Origin: an uncultured Solobacterium sp.
Lineage (GTDB): Bacteria > Bacillota_I > Bacilli_A > Erysipelotrichales > Erysipelotrichaceae
Direction of reading: 5' to 3'
DNA: 48,943 nt
Assembly: GCA_900552125.1 (NCBI GenBank)
Contig: URYK01000021.1
Location: 1-48,943 of the forward strand
Shown here: in pieces, positions 26,868-36,420 of the stretch
Position numbering within the stretch: the stretch's first letter is position 1
How the letters are laid out: every line of letters begins with the position of its first letter
Position numbers and translations under genes: made by a program
The notes under the pieces: generated by a model
Databases searched by the model: none
Told to the model about the DNA's origin: nothing
The model's input: only the letters and a program-made list of their open reading frames with translations

Positions 26868-28295
26868 ATGAAAACGATTATCATTATTTTGAAGAACATC
26901 TTTATGCCATTCTCAGCCTTTACATTTTTGTTCCTGGGATTATTAGCCAGTTTTTGTTCTGGTATTGTAGAGTGGTATGTTTTAAGAGAAATCCTAAAAA
27001 TAGCAGACTTAGGAATTAACGCAGATGTTTGGACAGCATTAATTGTCTTAATTTTAGAAGGATCAAAGCTTACCTTACATTTCTATGAATATTTGTTTTC
27101 TAAAGAAGCGGTAGATATTGAAGAGTTTGATGTGAAAAAACAGAGAAAATTTATATCATTTATTAAAAATATGCTGATAATTTTATCTTTTATATGTAAT
27201 ATTATTTGCATTATGAATATTCTATATAATAATAGTGAAGAAAAAATAAACCAATATGTTGCAAGTGTCAATGAAGAATGTGATAAAAAATTAGAAGAAA
27301 AGGTAAATATTACTAATGATAATTTCCAAAAACAGTTAAAAGTGGAGAGTAAGGCATATAGTAACCAAAAGAAACAGTTAGATGACCTTAATAAGCAAAA
27401 GAAGAAGTTGACAAAAGCATTTACAAACGAAATGTATATTACTAAACGGAAAGACTTGGAAAAACAAATTGATGCTGTAAACAAAGATTATTTAGCGTTA
27501 CAGAAAAAATATAATAAAAATATTAAAAATATTAGTAAAAATTTACAGAAAAAATTAAAGGCAGAAATAAAAGATATAGAACAAAAGTACGGACAAAATG
27601 GTACCGAGCGAGCAAATAAGAAGGATGAAGCGGTAATGAAGAGAGGAGATAATGCGTATATAAGCACGTTTTTAACAGCATTTACACAGACATTCTTCCA
27701 TAAAGACTATACAAGAATGACGTATTTTGTTTCTTGCGTGATGCTTACATGTATTATATCTATTTTACTGGAGGCGTGCATTGGTATCAGTCAGTTCCTT
27801 CTGACGATTAAGGTGGAGACGTTTACTACTCTTTTGGGAGAAATTCCTAAAGTCGCTTTGAAAAACAGAAAGATTGTGAGAGTGTCAATCTGGCTTCTGT
27901 TCAGTGCGTTGTTTTCAACGGCTATTTATTTGATTTCGGCCATTCTGATGTCTCTTAAGCCTAATACAAATCAGATTCTTAGTGCTGTATGTACATATGC
28001 GATAACAGTTGTGCTGATGAATGTACTTATACTACCACAACCTCAAGATGAGAGAAGGGGATTAAATCAGCTGGATGAAAAAAGTCAAAAATTAAAAAAT
28101 TTTGGTGTGAAGCTTAGAGACGTGATTTTTGAATGGTCTATACCGGCAATTCTGTCATTTATTTGCTATATATTCTTGGGCTTTCTATTCAAAGGAAAGT
28201 TTATGTATCAGGATATGTCAGCATTTGCAATAGCAGTCGGGGGTTGTTTTGCAAATTTCGTAAAATATCAGGAGTGCGACTTTAAGGGAGTGTGA
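26868..28295 (+). CDS. membrane protein with long cytosolic coiled coil
   Basis: The start is set at ATG 26868 (GGAGGA six bases upstream) in preference to ATG 26853, giving 475 residues. Hydrophobic segments occur near residues 10-30, 40-58 and 95-118. A charged coiled coil runs from about 125 to 255, followed by four or five more hydrophobic segments from about 285 to the end. No enzymatic motif is seen. The design (membrane helices, a long coiled coil, more helices) is reminiscent of scaffold or mechanosensing proteins, but I recognise no family. Own promoter and own terminator. Confidence 0.6.
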   Translation: MKTIIIILKNIFMPFSAFTFLFLGLLASFCSGIVEWYVLREILKIADLGINADVWTALIVLILEGSKLTLHFYEYLFSKEAVDIEEFDVKKQRKFISFIKNMLIILSFICNIICIMNILYNNSEEKINQYVASVNEECDKKLEEKVNITNDNFQKQLKVESKAYSNQKKQLDDLNKQKKKLTKAFTNEMYITKRKDLEKQIDAVNKDYLALQKKYNKNIKNISKNLQKKLKAEIKDIEQKYGQNGTERANKKDEAVMKRGDNAYISTFLTAFTQTFFHKDYTRMTYFVSCVMLTCIISILLEACIGISQFLLTIKVETFTTLLGEIPKVALKNRKIVRVSIWLLFSALFSTAIYLISAILMSLKPNTNQILSAVCTYAITVVLMNVLILPQPQDERRGLNQLDEKSQKLKNFGVKLRDVIFEWSIPAILSFICYIFLGFLFKGKFMYQDMSAFAIAVGGCFANFVKYQECDFKGV

Positions 28296-28402
28296 TAATA
28301 GCATTGGTGTAAAGGAAAAGGATATTGCGATAAGATTATGAGAATATATCGTTTATGTGAGTTGATTTAAATGTAAACTAGATATAAAATGAGAGTGTAT
28401 AT

Positions 28403-28447
28403 AAAGAGTATCCAGAGAGCATGGCTTGCTGGATATTCTTTATATTT
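28403..28447 (+). terminator. Rho-independent terminator after the coiled-coil membrane protein
   Basis: AAAGAGTATCCAG (28403-28415) pairs with CTGGATATTCTTT (28429-28441) with a single G-T wobble; loop 13 bases; the sequence TATATTTT follows. It separates the membrane protein gene from the DUF4238 gene. Confidence 0.7.
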
Positions 28448-28552
28448 TGGTATTATGATATAGACAAAGATTATTTTTCGTTAGTTGTATTTATAAAGTG
28501 ATGATGTTATAAAAAGTATTGAACAGAATAGAAGAAAGCGGGGAAATAAATA

Positions 28553-29755
28553 ATGGGTAACCTAAAAAATGATAAGAGGCGCCAACATTATGTGCCAAAG
28601 TTTTACCTTCGTAATTTTTCGGAAAACGGTAAAGCTGTTGGATTATATTTATTTAAAGTAAAAAAGATAATTGAGTATGGATCAATTAATGATAATTTGT
28701 GGGAAGAATATTTTTACGGAGAGGATGCAGTTGTTGAAAATAGATTAGCGGAATATGAGGGAAAATGGAAAAAGATTATTTTTTCTATAATAGAAACAGA
28801 GAGACTGCCTGAAACAAGAACAGATTTAATATTGCTACGCTATTTCATATTAATTTCATCGGCTCGTACACTAAAACGTGGAGAACAAATGAATAATGAC
28901 TGCATGAATTTAACAAAAAAAGTGCTTGAGGTAGAGGATTCAGAACAGTTTGAGAAAATAATGAGTATGGGCGAAGGTAGATTGTCTGCTAAAGTTAAAT
29001 ATCCAACATTACCTTTTTTAGAAGTAGCACGGGAATTACTGCCATCAGTAATTGATTTAAAAATAGAACTGTTAATAAATAGAAGTAGTATAGATTATGT
29101 AACATCTGATAATCCTGCTGTGTTTTATAATCAATTATTTCAGGAAAAAAATTTATCACGAGGATTTGGATGGGGAGAATATGGGATACAGTTTATTATC
29201 CCCATTAGTCCCAAGATTGCTATTTGTATGTATGATAGTGCAGTCTACGATATAAAAGAAACAGAATTAAAATCAAATAATACAATAAATAAGCTAAATG
29301 AACTATTTTTGAATAATTCTAATAAATTGCTTGTTTTTATGTATGGTGGTGATGCTAAAACAAAAAATGAGAAATGGAATTACATTAATGGGCTTGTTAA
29401 AAGACGAGCTTCTTCTTTAGTTCAAGATGAAGATGATAATATGACAGTTTTTTCGAATAAACAAGTTGTTGGAAAGAATGATTTGTCAGATATATTTGAA
29501 ATTAAGCAAAAATATAGGGAAATGGAAATTTCAAATCATAGCAAAGAAGAAATTGCCCAGAAACTAAATAGTGAAATAGAAAAAATTGCTGCGAAACTAC
29601 AGGCAATGACAGAAGACGAAAGGGAAACATTATTAAAAAGTAAAAAAAGTGAATTGATAGGGCTTAAATTTGATGATATGGAAAGACCGTGGGTTAAGTT
29701 TTATGATAACTATAAAACAGAGATAATGGATCTTTTGAAGTCTGAAAATAAGTAG
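28553..29755 (+). CDS. DUF4238-domain protein
   Basis: This 400-residue protein opens with the family hallmark RRQHYVPKFYLRNFSENG (residues 8-25), and has the second block VTSDNPAVFYN near residue 180. DUF4238 proteins are often found near defence genes and mobile elements, but their activity is not known to me; the conserved HYVP and SDNP blocks suggest an enzyme. The last 70 residues form a charged coiled coil. GGGGA lies nine bases before the ATG. It stands alone between the terminator at 28403 and nucleotidyltransferase copy 2. Confidence 0.85.
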   Translation: MGNLKNDKRRQHYVPKFYLRNFSENGKAVGLYLFKVKKIIEYGSINDNLWEEYFYGEDAVVENRLAEYEGKWKKIIFSIIETERLPETRTDLILLRYFILISSARTLKRGEQMNNDCMNLTKKVLEVEDSEQFEKIMSMGEGRLSAKVKYPTLPFLEVARELLPSVIDLKIELLINRSSIDYVTSDNPAVFYNQLFQEKNLSRGFGWGEYGIQFIIPISPKIAICMYDSAVYDIKETELKSNNTINKLNELFLNNSNKLLVFMYGGDAKTKNEKWNYINGLVKRRASSLVQDEDDNMTVFSNKQVVGKNDLSDIFEIKQKYREMEISNHSKEEIAQKLNSEIEKIAAKLQAMTEDERETLLKSKKSELIGLKFDDMERPWVKFYDNYKTEIMDLLKSENK

Positions 29756-29855
29756 AGCTTATAGTCTCAGTTCTGTATCGAAAGTTGGACAAACAAGTAA
29801 ATATTTAGTTTAAATAAATACAAAACACATAAAAAATAGAAAGAGAAGAAATATT

Positions 29856-30794
29856 ATGAAAACAACATTAGTTATCATGGCGGCCGGAATCGGTTCCCGA
29901 TTCGGCGGCGGAATCAAACAACTTGCTCCAGTTGGTTTAAATGGAGAAATTATTATGGATTATTCTATCCATAATGCAATCGAAGCAGGCTTTAACAAAA
30001 TAGTTTTTATCATCCGCAAGGATATTAAGGACGCATTTAAAGAAGCAATCGGTGACCGTATCGAAAAGATTTGCAGCAATCTTGATGTGGAGATTGCTTA
30101 CGCATACCAGGAATTAAGTGAACTTCCAGAAGGAGTGGAGCTTCCAGCAGGACGTACCAAACCTTGGGGAACAGGACAAGCTGTTCTTGCATGTAAAGAA
30201 GTTCTGCATGAGCCATTTGCAGTTATCAATGCAGACGACTACTATGGAAAAGAAGCATTTGTTAAGCTTCATGATTTCCTTGTAGGCTACACACCAGAAA
30301 AATCCAATCAGTTCTGCATGGCAGGTTTTATTTTAAAGAATACGTTAAGTGAAAATGGTGCCGTTACCAGAGGTATCTGCGAGACAAATGAAGAAGGCTA
30401 CCTCACAGCAGTGCATGAGACTTCCAATATTGTTAAGACTCCAGAAGGTGCAGCAGTAGACAACGATGGACAGCTTACTTCAATTAATGCTGAATCCTAC
30501 GTATCTATGAATATGTGGGGACTTACACCGGAATTTATTCAGATCTTAGAAGATGGATTTAAAGAGTTCTTTGCAAATATGGGAGACAAAGATATCCTAA
30601 AAGCAGAATATTTACTGCCAATCTACATAGATGAACTTCTTCAGGCAGGTAAAGTTTCTGTAAAAGCGTTAGATACGAATGACAAGTGGTTCGGAGTAAC
30701 TTATAAAGAAGATAAAGAGTATGTAGTAAAGTCATTTGCCAGATTGATAGAAGATGGAGTGTATCAGAAGGAGTTATTTGAGGATTTGAAATAA
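29856..30794 (+). CDS. sugar-phosphate nucleotidyltransferase, copy 2
   Basis: This has the same 312-residue length and motifs as copy 1 at 12571-13509. I count 16 substitutions, mostly conservative, and both active-site blocks are unchanged, so both copies should be active. Like copy 1 it is followed by a short hydrophobic-peptide gene. It lies between the DUF4238 and Septu genes, far from the other glycan genes, which fits a recombination end rather than a local function. Ribosome site AGAGAAGA is modest. Confidence 0.9.
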   Translation: MKTTLVIMAAGIGSRFGGGIKQLAPVGLNGEIIMDYSIHNAIEAGFNKIVFIIRKDIKDAFKEAIGDRIEKICSNLDVEIAYAYQELSELPEGVELPAGRTKPWGTGQAVLACKEVLHEPFAVINADDYYGKEAFVKLHDFLVGYTPEKSNQFCMAGFILKNTLSENGAVTRGICETNEEGYLTAVHETSNIVKTPEGAAVDNDGQLTSINAESYVSMNMWGLTPEFIQILEDGFKEFFANMGDKDILKAEYLLPIYIDELLQAGKVSVKALDTNDKWFGVTYKEDKEYVVKSFARLIEDGVYQKELFEDLK

Positions 30795-30830
30795 GAATGA
30801 AAAGCAAGATGAATAACGAGGAGAAAAGAA

Positions 30831-30920
30831 ATGGAATTATTTAAAAGCATAGTAACCAATGTTCTTACAGCCCTTCTGGTTTGCATGATTTTGTGGCTAA
30901 TAAGAAACATATTGGAGTAA
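30831..30920 (+). CDS. 29-residue single-helix membrane peptide
   Basis: The frame begins MELFKSIVTNVLTALLVCMI and ends with a basic segment and TAA. It has a clear ribosome site (GAGGAG, six bases before the ATG) and a single hydrophobic helix at about residues 6-24. It follows nucleotidyltransferase copy 2 by 36 bases. The first half aligns with the peptide after copy 1. Small membrane peptides of this kind can be regulators or type I toxins; no evidence decides. Confidence 0.5.
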   Translation: MELFKSIVTNVLTALLVCMILWLIRNILE

Positions 30921-31003
30921 GTAATAGGATTAAGTATAACGATAAACATAATGAATATATGTGTGGCATGCAATGTTTAGTTTTTATTGTGAGTTAGAAT
31001 AAT

Positions 31004-31048
31004 ATTTTGCCATTTTGGAGATATCTATCGTTGAAAAATTGGCAAAAT
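31004..31048. promoter_or_regulatory. perfect inverted repeat upstream of Septu
   Basis: ATTTTGCCA (31004-31012) and TGGCAAAAT (31040-31048) form a perfect 9-bp inverted repeat with 27 bases between, 88 bases before the Septu ATPase start. It may be an operator or a stem-loop in the leader. No T tract follows. Confidence 0.4.
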
Positions 31049-31136
31049 TGCGAGCAATGTAGAAATTACTGTTGAAACAGCTTTATGAAGGTTAGGAAGA
31101 GTAGGATTGCAATAAAATTAGATGTGGGGAGTAACA

Positions 31137-33086
31137 ATGGGAGAATTGGTATATTTGTATATAGATAATATAGGAAGAAATATAAAAGAGCGTGGAATAG
31201 AATTCAGTAATCGATATAAAGTCTCTTATAATAAAGAGAAAAAAACAATCAATATAGAAAGAAAGCAGATAAATGATAGTATTGATTATGGAAAGAATAT
31301 TGATAATTTGAAATTATTAGTAGGAAGGAATGGGTGTGGTAAGTCCACAATTCTTGATTTATTAGGGACTACTAGAGGAGATAGAACTGACGAATTTTCA
31401 GTATGTTTAGGAGGTGTCGCTTATAAATCTGTACAGAAAGATAAATATAGTTGGTTTGGTTTATATCATCTATGTGATAATATGTTTATTATCGAGGGAT
31501 ATAATCCAGATATGATTGAGGGATTAGAAGAGAGAAGGTACTTTCAATATATATATTCTGTTGTTATTGAATATGATTTTCAGAAAAATTATATTTTGAA
31601 ATTTTATCCATTACAAGACTATAAGTATAAAGGAAGAAAAGTTAATAAGCAGCTTAGTTACTTGTTTTATCGAATTGAACCGGATATTTCATGGTTTACT
31701 TATCCAAAAAGAAGGTCTGTTGATGCTTGGAGAGAATTTTTGTTTAAAAGACAATATATAGAAATGGCAGGATTCGAGGCAATTTCACATTATTTATATC
31801 AGTTTACACGTAATAAGAAGCTCATTGATCATTTGCAGAATAATATAGGGGTTTGTGTTGATATAGAATTAAAGAAGAGAGCCAATAGTTTTGATCCAAA
31901 TAATATAAAAAAACTATTAGGCGAAGTGATATATAGAGATAAAGAGAAAATATTAGATATTGATATATTTGACATAAGCTTGGCATATAGTAATAAAGAA
32001 TGTTGGATTATTCAGTATTTGGAGTCTGTTTTGTGGTATGTTTTGAATAAAAAAATAACACGATGTAGAGAGCGTTATAATCCAGTAAAAGAAGGAAAGA
32101 ACGATTATAAATATAGGAAAAAATTTCTGCTTAATTTTTTGCAACAAATATTAGAGCAAGATATGAAGGGAGATATTTTTAATATTAGGATATCTAATAT
32201 TGACTACAAAATCATAAAGGGGATATGTAATGGAGTAGAAAAAATTCCAGATGATTATTTTGTAAGCGATAGTAGGATTTTTATAGAAATAAAAGACATG
32301 GACTTTTACTTTGTAGAGACATTCATGAAGGCGATGGATTTAAATAATATAAGGCCACTGAATTTAATAGACAAAAATGATCGTATTATATTACAAGAAA
32401 ATTTGATAGAGATTAATTTTAGAAATTTAAGCTCAGGAGAAGCTTTTTATTTGGCTTTTTATGCATCACTATATTGGGGAATTAATCAAATGAAAAATCA
32501 TTTTCCGGGAGATACATGTATTTTACTTTTAGATGAACCAGACAGATGTTTTCATCCAGAATGGTCAAGAAGATTTATTAAAAATTTGACAGAAACATTA
32601 ACTTCTAGCCCGTTTAATAAATTTAATTATCAGATTATAATTGCTACGCATTCTCCATTATTACTGTCTGATGTTCTTAAAGAGGATATTATCTGCCTTA
32701 ATACTACAGAGGATGGAAATATACGAGTAGAAAAAGCTCCATATGGTTTTATGAGTAACATAAATGATATATTATTGGATTCGTTTTTTATGGAGGCACC
32801 ATATGGTGCTTGGGCGGAAGAATATGTAAATAAGTTGATTAAACAAATAAATGAAATTTCTTTGGATATAAAAAATGAGCAGGATATTGAGAAAATAAAA
32901 GCTGAAATAGAACAATTAGAAAAGAAAGTTGAAGTTATAGGAGAAGAATTAATAAGGGATAGTCTGTTAAAGAAGTTAAAGAGACTCAAATATAAAATTA
33001 TAGAAAAAAATACTTTGGGGAAAAATCGTGAAGAAGAAATCAAATATTTAGAAGAGCGATTAAAGATGTTAAGGGAAAATGATTAA
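31137..33086 (+). CDS. ptuA: Septu system ATPase
   Basis: The start is placed at ATG 31137 with GGGGA six bases upstream, rather than ATG 31122; 649 residues. Walker A is GRNGCGKST (63-71), the ABC-like signature is LSSGEAFYL, Walker B is ILLLDEPDRCFHPEW and the switch histidine is in IIIATHSPLLL. A coiled coil follows at about 570-645. This is the SMC/ABC ATPase of the two-gene Septu anti-phage system, which with PtuB forms a nuclease complex. The 8-base overlap with the HNH gene supports the call. PtuA proteins are diverse, so subtype is not assigned. Confidence 0.85.
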   Translation: MGELVYLYIDNIGRNIKERGIEFSNRYKVSYNKEKKTINIERKQINDSIDYGKNIDNLKLLVGRNGCGKSTILDLLGTTRGDRTDEFSVCLGGVAYKSVQKDKYSWFGLYHLCDNMFIIEGYNPDMIEGLEERRYFQYIYSVVIEYDFQKNYILKFYPLQDYKYKGRKVNKQLSYLFYRIEPDISWFTYPKRRSVDAWREFLFKRQYIEMAGFEAISHYLYQFTRNKKLIDHLQNNIGVCVDIELKKRANSFDPNNIKKLLGEVIYRDKEKILDIDIFDISLAYSNKECWIIQYLESVLWYVLNKKITRCRERYNPVKEGKNDYKYRKKFLLNFLQQILEQDMKGDIFNIRISNIDYKIIKGICNGVEKIPDDYFVSDSRIFIEIKDMDFYFVETFMKAMDLNNIRPLNLIDKNDRIILQENLIEINFRNLSSGEAFYLAFYASLYWGINQMKNHFPGDTCILLLDEPDRCFHPEWSRRFIKNLTETLTSSPFNKFNYQIIIATHSPLLLSDVLKEDIICLNTTEDGNIRVEKAPYGFMSNINDILLDSFFMEAPYGAWAEEYVNKLIKQINEISLDIKNEQDIEKIKAEIEQLEKKVEVIGEELIRDSLLKKLKRLKYKIIEKNTLGKNREEEIKYLEERLKMLREND

Positions 33087-34203
33087 ACAAAATTATTTGG
33101 AAAACAAGAAACTTTGTAATTGGTACATTTCAGAAGTTGTAAAGTGTTTACCGGAAAGATTTGGTTGGTACAGGGGATCCAATATAACTTTAAAGAAACT
33201 AGAAAGATACATTTGCCAGATGAATATGGAGCAATTAGAAGATTTGTTTATAATGCCATATAAGCAGCTTTTAGAAAAGTACTATTGGATAAAAGAATAT
33301 GATAATTTATGCAGATTTATAGTATATGGTTCCTATTATAGAAAGAAGATAAAAAAGAAAGGTCTTGATAATAGGCAGAAACTGATAGAATTTAGAGGGG
33401 AAAGATTACGAACAATTAGCGATAAGACAATTGACTTGATACAGGAGAACGGTGCTGGAGTAAAGAGAGATAAGATTCAAATTGTATCTAGTTGGAAAAA
33501 GTATGATGAGTTTGTAAGTAAAGCAAAAAAATTTATGGATGATATTAATAAAATCATCGCCCCCCAAATTGATTATAGTTATTTGAATAATAACGTACGA
33601 TGTGAACTAGTAAGCAGAATGAAAGTTAATGTATGTCCATATTGTAATAGAACTTACATACAGCCAATTATTATAGACAATAAAAAACGTTATACAGGAG
33701 ATGTGGATCATTTTTTACCACAATCTATATTTCAATTATATTCATTATCGCTTTGGAATCTGGTTCCGGCATGTAAACTGTGTAATCAGACGTTTAAGGG
33801 AAAAAGGTTAACACCAATGCTAAATCCAATAGAAGCAGGCTTTGAGAATGATTGTTTTTTATCTATCGAGTATCATGATTTAAATTCAATCTTGGGAAAT
33901 AATGATAATTTCGATATTTCATGGCATATAGATTCGTTTGTTTCAGAAGAACAGAAAGAAATGATAGAGAATAATATCAAAATGTTTCATTTAAATGAAG
34001 TGTATCAATATCATAAAGAAGATGTTCGGATGATTTTAAAAAGAAGACACTTGTTATCTTCTGAAAAATATATTTCTGAGGTTAAGAAATTAGTAGATAT
34101 AGATGATGTGGAAATGGTATTGATGGGAACATCAATGAAACCAGAAAGGTTTAAAGACGAGGTTCTGGCAAAAATGAAATATGATGCTGTTAAGAAAAAT
34201 TAA
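33079..34203 (+). CDS. ptuB: Septu system HNH nuclease
   Basis: This 374-residue protein has an HNH domain in the middle (about residues 188-255): CPYCNRTYI, then DVDHFLPQS, then WNLVPACKLCNQTFKG. This gives the two CxxC zinc pairs, the catalytic DH and the asparagine. It is the effector of Septu and cuts DNA when the ATPase senses infection. The gene overlaps ptuA by eight bases. The N-terminal 150 residues probably bind PtuA. Confidence 0.87.
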   Translation: MIKQNYLENKKLCNWYISEVVKCLPERFGWYRGSNITLKKLERYICQMNMEQLEDLFIMPYKQLLEKYYWIKEYDNLCRFIVYGSYYRKKIKKKGLDNRQKLIEFRGERLRTISDKTIDLIQENGAGVKRDKIQIVSSWKKYDEFVSKAKKFMDDINKIIAPQIDYSYLNNNVRCELVSRMKVNVCPYCNRTYIQPIIIDNKKRYTGDVDHFLPQSIFQLYSLSLWNLVPACKLCNQTFKGKRLTPMLNPIEAGFENDCFLSIEYHDLNSILGNNDNFDISWHIDSFVSEEQKEMIENNIKMFHLNEVYQYHKEDVRMILKRRHLLSSEKYISEVKKLVDIDDVEMVLMGTSMKPERFKDEVLAKMKYDAVKKN

Positions 34204-34546
34204 AAATGAGAAAAATAGTAAATAACTTAGATGGATTTAAAACACAGAGCAAGGCAGTTCATTTATATTAATAATTATGATATAATATAATAAAAAAAGA
34301 TATAGTAGTTATGTTGAGCTTTTGTAGGATATAATTGAATTTTATCATATAACATCTGGTTAGTATTGTTAGGATATTAGTAGAAGGGATGCAGAATTAA
34401 AATCAAAAGGTAGGCAAATCTATTTACAGGCTAGAGCTACGATAGGAAAAGGTGATTTTTTATAATCATATACTATTTATGGTGAGTAGCAGGAGGTGCT
34501 TTTAGGGTATCTGAAGTGTGAAAATAATTGGGAAGAAGGTGATTTT
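34204..34546. other. intergenic region between Septu and Kiwa
   Basis: A TATAAT box at 34281-34286 with a weak TTCATT -35 at 34258-34263 (17-base spacing) may be the Kiwa promoter. Bases 34390-34465 can be read as a short peptide (ELKSKGRQIYLQARATIGKG then FL and a stop) that looks like the relic of a gene end. Nothing else is seen. Confidence 0.35.
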
Positions 34547-35182
34547 ATGACGGATAATCCAGTTATGAAAAGAGCCCTGATTATGCAGTCATTTGCGCCA
34601 TTGTTTCTGATTTTATTGATAAAATACTTTGACTTTAGATTAGTTCATTTATGTAAGAAGTTTTTTGAAATAATTTTAAGAAATCCGATTTGGGCTTTTA
34701 CAAGAGCAATAACTCACTCAGCATTTGTTACGTTGTTATTAGAACTTTTTTGCTTACTATGGATTATTTATTCAGTATATAGTATACGAGGTTTTGAAAA
34801 ATCTCAGAGGGCAAATTTTGTTAGTGCTGGGGAATCGCTCATTGATATTGAAAAGATATCGGATTCTGGAGTAACTTTTTTTATGACATATGTCCTGCCG
34901 ATGGCAATGGATGATTTAGACACTTGGAAGGGACTTGTCGTATTTGGAATTTTGATGGCGATGTTGTTTTCATTAATGTGGAAAACAAATTTGTATTATC
35001 AAAATCCAGTGTTGACAGTGTTAGGTTATGAAGTTTTTTCTTTTGAATTTGAAACAACACAGTTAACTGAATATAATGGAAAAGAATGTATTGGAATTAC
35101 AAGGGGGACAATCAATGTAGGGCATAGCATAAAAAGACAAAAAATATCTGATAACGTATTTCTTGTGTATGAAGACAGATGA
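34547..35182 (+). CDS. kwaA: Kiwa system membrane protein
   Basis: The start at ATG 34547 has GAAGGTG six bases upstream; an in-frame GTG at 34496 has no spaced ribosome site. The 211-residue product has four hydrophobic segments (about 10-28, 48-66, 118-138 by family topology and 128-150 here) and a soluble C-terminal part, the size and plan of KwaA, the membrane sensor of Kiwa. Identification leans heavily on the next gene, a DUF4868 KwaB. In Kiwa the membrane protein is thought to detect phage attachment or injection. Confidence 0.75.
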   Translation: MTDNPVMKRALIMQSFAPLFLILLIKYFDFRLVHLCKKFFEIILRNPIWAFTRAITHSAFVTLLLELFCLLWIIYSVYSIRGFEKSQRANFVSAGESLIDIEKISDSGVTFFMTYVLPMAMDDLDTWKGLVVFGILMAMLFSLMWKTNLYYQNPVLTVLGYEVFSFEFETTQLTEYNGKECIGITRGTINVGHSIKRQKISDNVFLVYEDR

Positions 35183-35199
35183 TAAAGGATGGATAGAGA

Positions 35200-36195
35200 A
35201 TGCCTAAACAAAGAATTATAGCAGCGATAAAAGAGATTTTTAATGAGCAGTTTGGATTTGAAATATACATTGCCATGAAAGAAGGAGAGCAATTACTAAA
35301 GCGTTTTGTTTTGGATGAAGGTGATCCGAATGAAACAGATGGATTTAAGATAAGAATTAGAGAAAGTATTAAAGAAACAGTCAAAAGTAAATTTTTGGCA
35401 GATGATAGCAAGTATGCTAATGGAGATGATTTAGCGAATGAGCAAAATTGCTTCTATGTGATAAAACAAGACGATACTTATCATCCATTTAGTTTTTTGA
35501 ATATTCAGGAAAGTCAACTTGAAAATTTTAAGCTTTCAGATAAGGATAATGCAGATGCAATTTTGTTTAGATTTTCTTTTCAGAGAAATGGAGAGCTGAA
35601 ACAATTATGGGCATATCAAAAAATACAACCAGCTTCTATTCCGAACAAGCAAAAAAGACATTTTCAGTTTATTACAAAATCTTTGGATTGTTCGGATGTT
35701 TTTAGAGAGATGAAGAATCAGATGTTTATTATTACCAAGAAGATAGATTTACTGATTTTAGGTGAAGAAATAATAACAGATGAAATTAAATTCATGGAAC
35801 GTCATTTAGGATTGGAAAAATTTCTTCGAGCATCGGCAACACGTGCTGTATCATCAATTACGATAGTTGGTTTGATTAGTAATGACGGCAAATTGAGGGA
35901 ATATGTCCAGAGACCTAATAAGAAATATGCAAAGAAAATGATGCAAATACATAAGTTCCCTGTTGCTACAATGAGTAAAGAAAAACTTCTGGAAAGATTG
36001 CAAACGGTGGATCGTTGGAAAAATGTATTTGAAATACAGCAAAACCAAGTGCGTTTAAGAAATTTCTCTGATGTCGAAAATATCATAGATCTTTTTACTG
36101 AAAGATATACAAAATCTGAGGTTACTGGACAAGAGTATGATACATCTGTTAAAGATAAGGCAGAACCTATTGGTGAACAGAGTATTGTAATATAG
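35200..36195 (+). CDS. kwaB: Kiwa system DUF4868 protein
   Basis: This 331-residue soluble protein has a DUF4868 domain over roughly residues 100-300 (KQLWAYQKIQ, then MFIITKKIDLLILGEEII, then FLRASATRAVSSI). DUF4868 is the defining domain of KwaB, the DNA-binding effector of Kiwa. It lies 17 bases after kwaA, with AAAGGATGG before the ATG. Family length is about 310-330, so it looks complete. Operon structure and domain together make the Kiwa call fairly safe. Confidence 0.82.
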   Translation: MPKQRIIAAIKEIFNEQFGFEIYIAMKEGEQLLKRFVLDEGDPNETDGFKIRIRESIKETVKSKFLADDSKYANGDDLANEQNCFYVIKQDDTYHPFSFLNIQESQLENFKLSDKDNADAILFRFSFQRNGELKQLWAYQKIQPASIPNKQKRHFQFITKSLDCSDVFREMKNQMFIITKKIDLLILGEEIITDEIKFMERHLGLEKFLRASATRAVSSITIVGLISNDGKLREYVQRPNKKYAKKMMQIHKFPVATMSKEKLLERLQTVDRWKNVFEIQQNQVRLRNFSDVENIIDLFTERYTKSEVTGQEYDTSVKDKAEPIGEQSIVI

Positions 36196-36420
36196 AAAAT
36201 ATTATGGAAAATTGTGTGAATTCTTCAAAACACGACGTAGTGTAAAATAACATTTTTTTGTTATGATATCTACATTATTAAAAGGGGTCGGCCTCCTTAC
36301 AATTCAAAAAGTTGTAAAATTTTCCGCTAAAAAATGGACTGATTTTGAGGTAAATAAAAATCGTCAAAGCCAGTAAAATCAATAGATTTAGGCTTGTCAG
36401 AATAGGAAGGAAAATGAAGT

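Noticed and set aside
23475..36380. Shared words (TTACAATTCAAAA, TTTTGAGGTAA) in the intergenic regions near 23479-23570 and 36298-36355
   Set aside because: Only short AT-rich words match and their order differs, so a true repeat family is not supported by eye.
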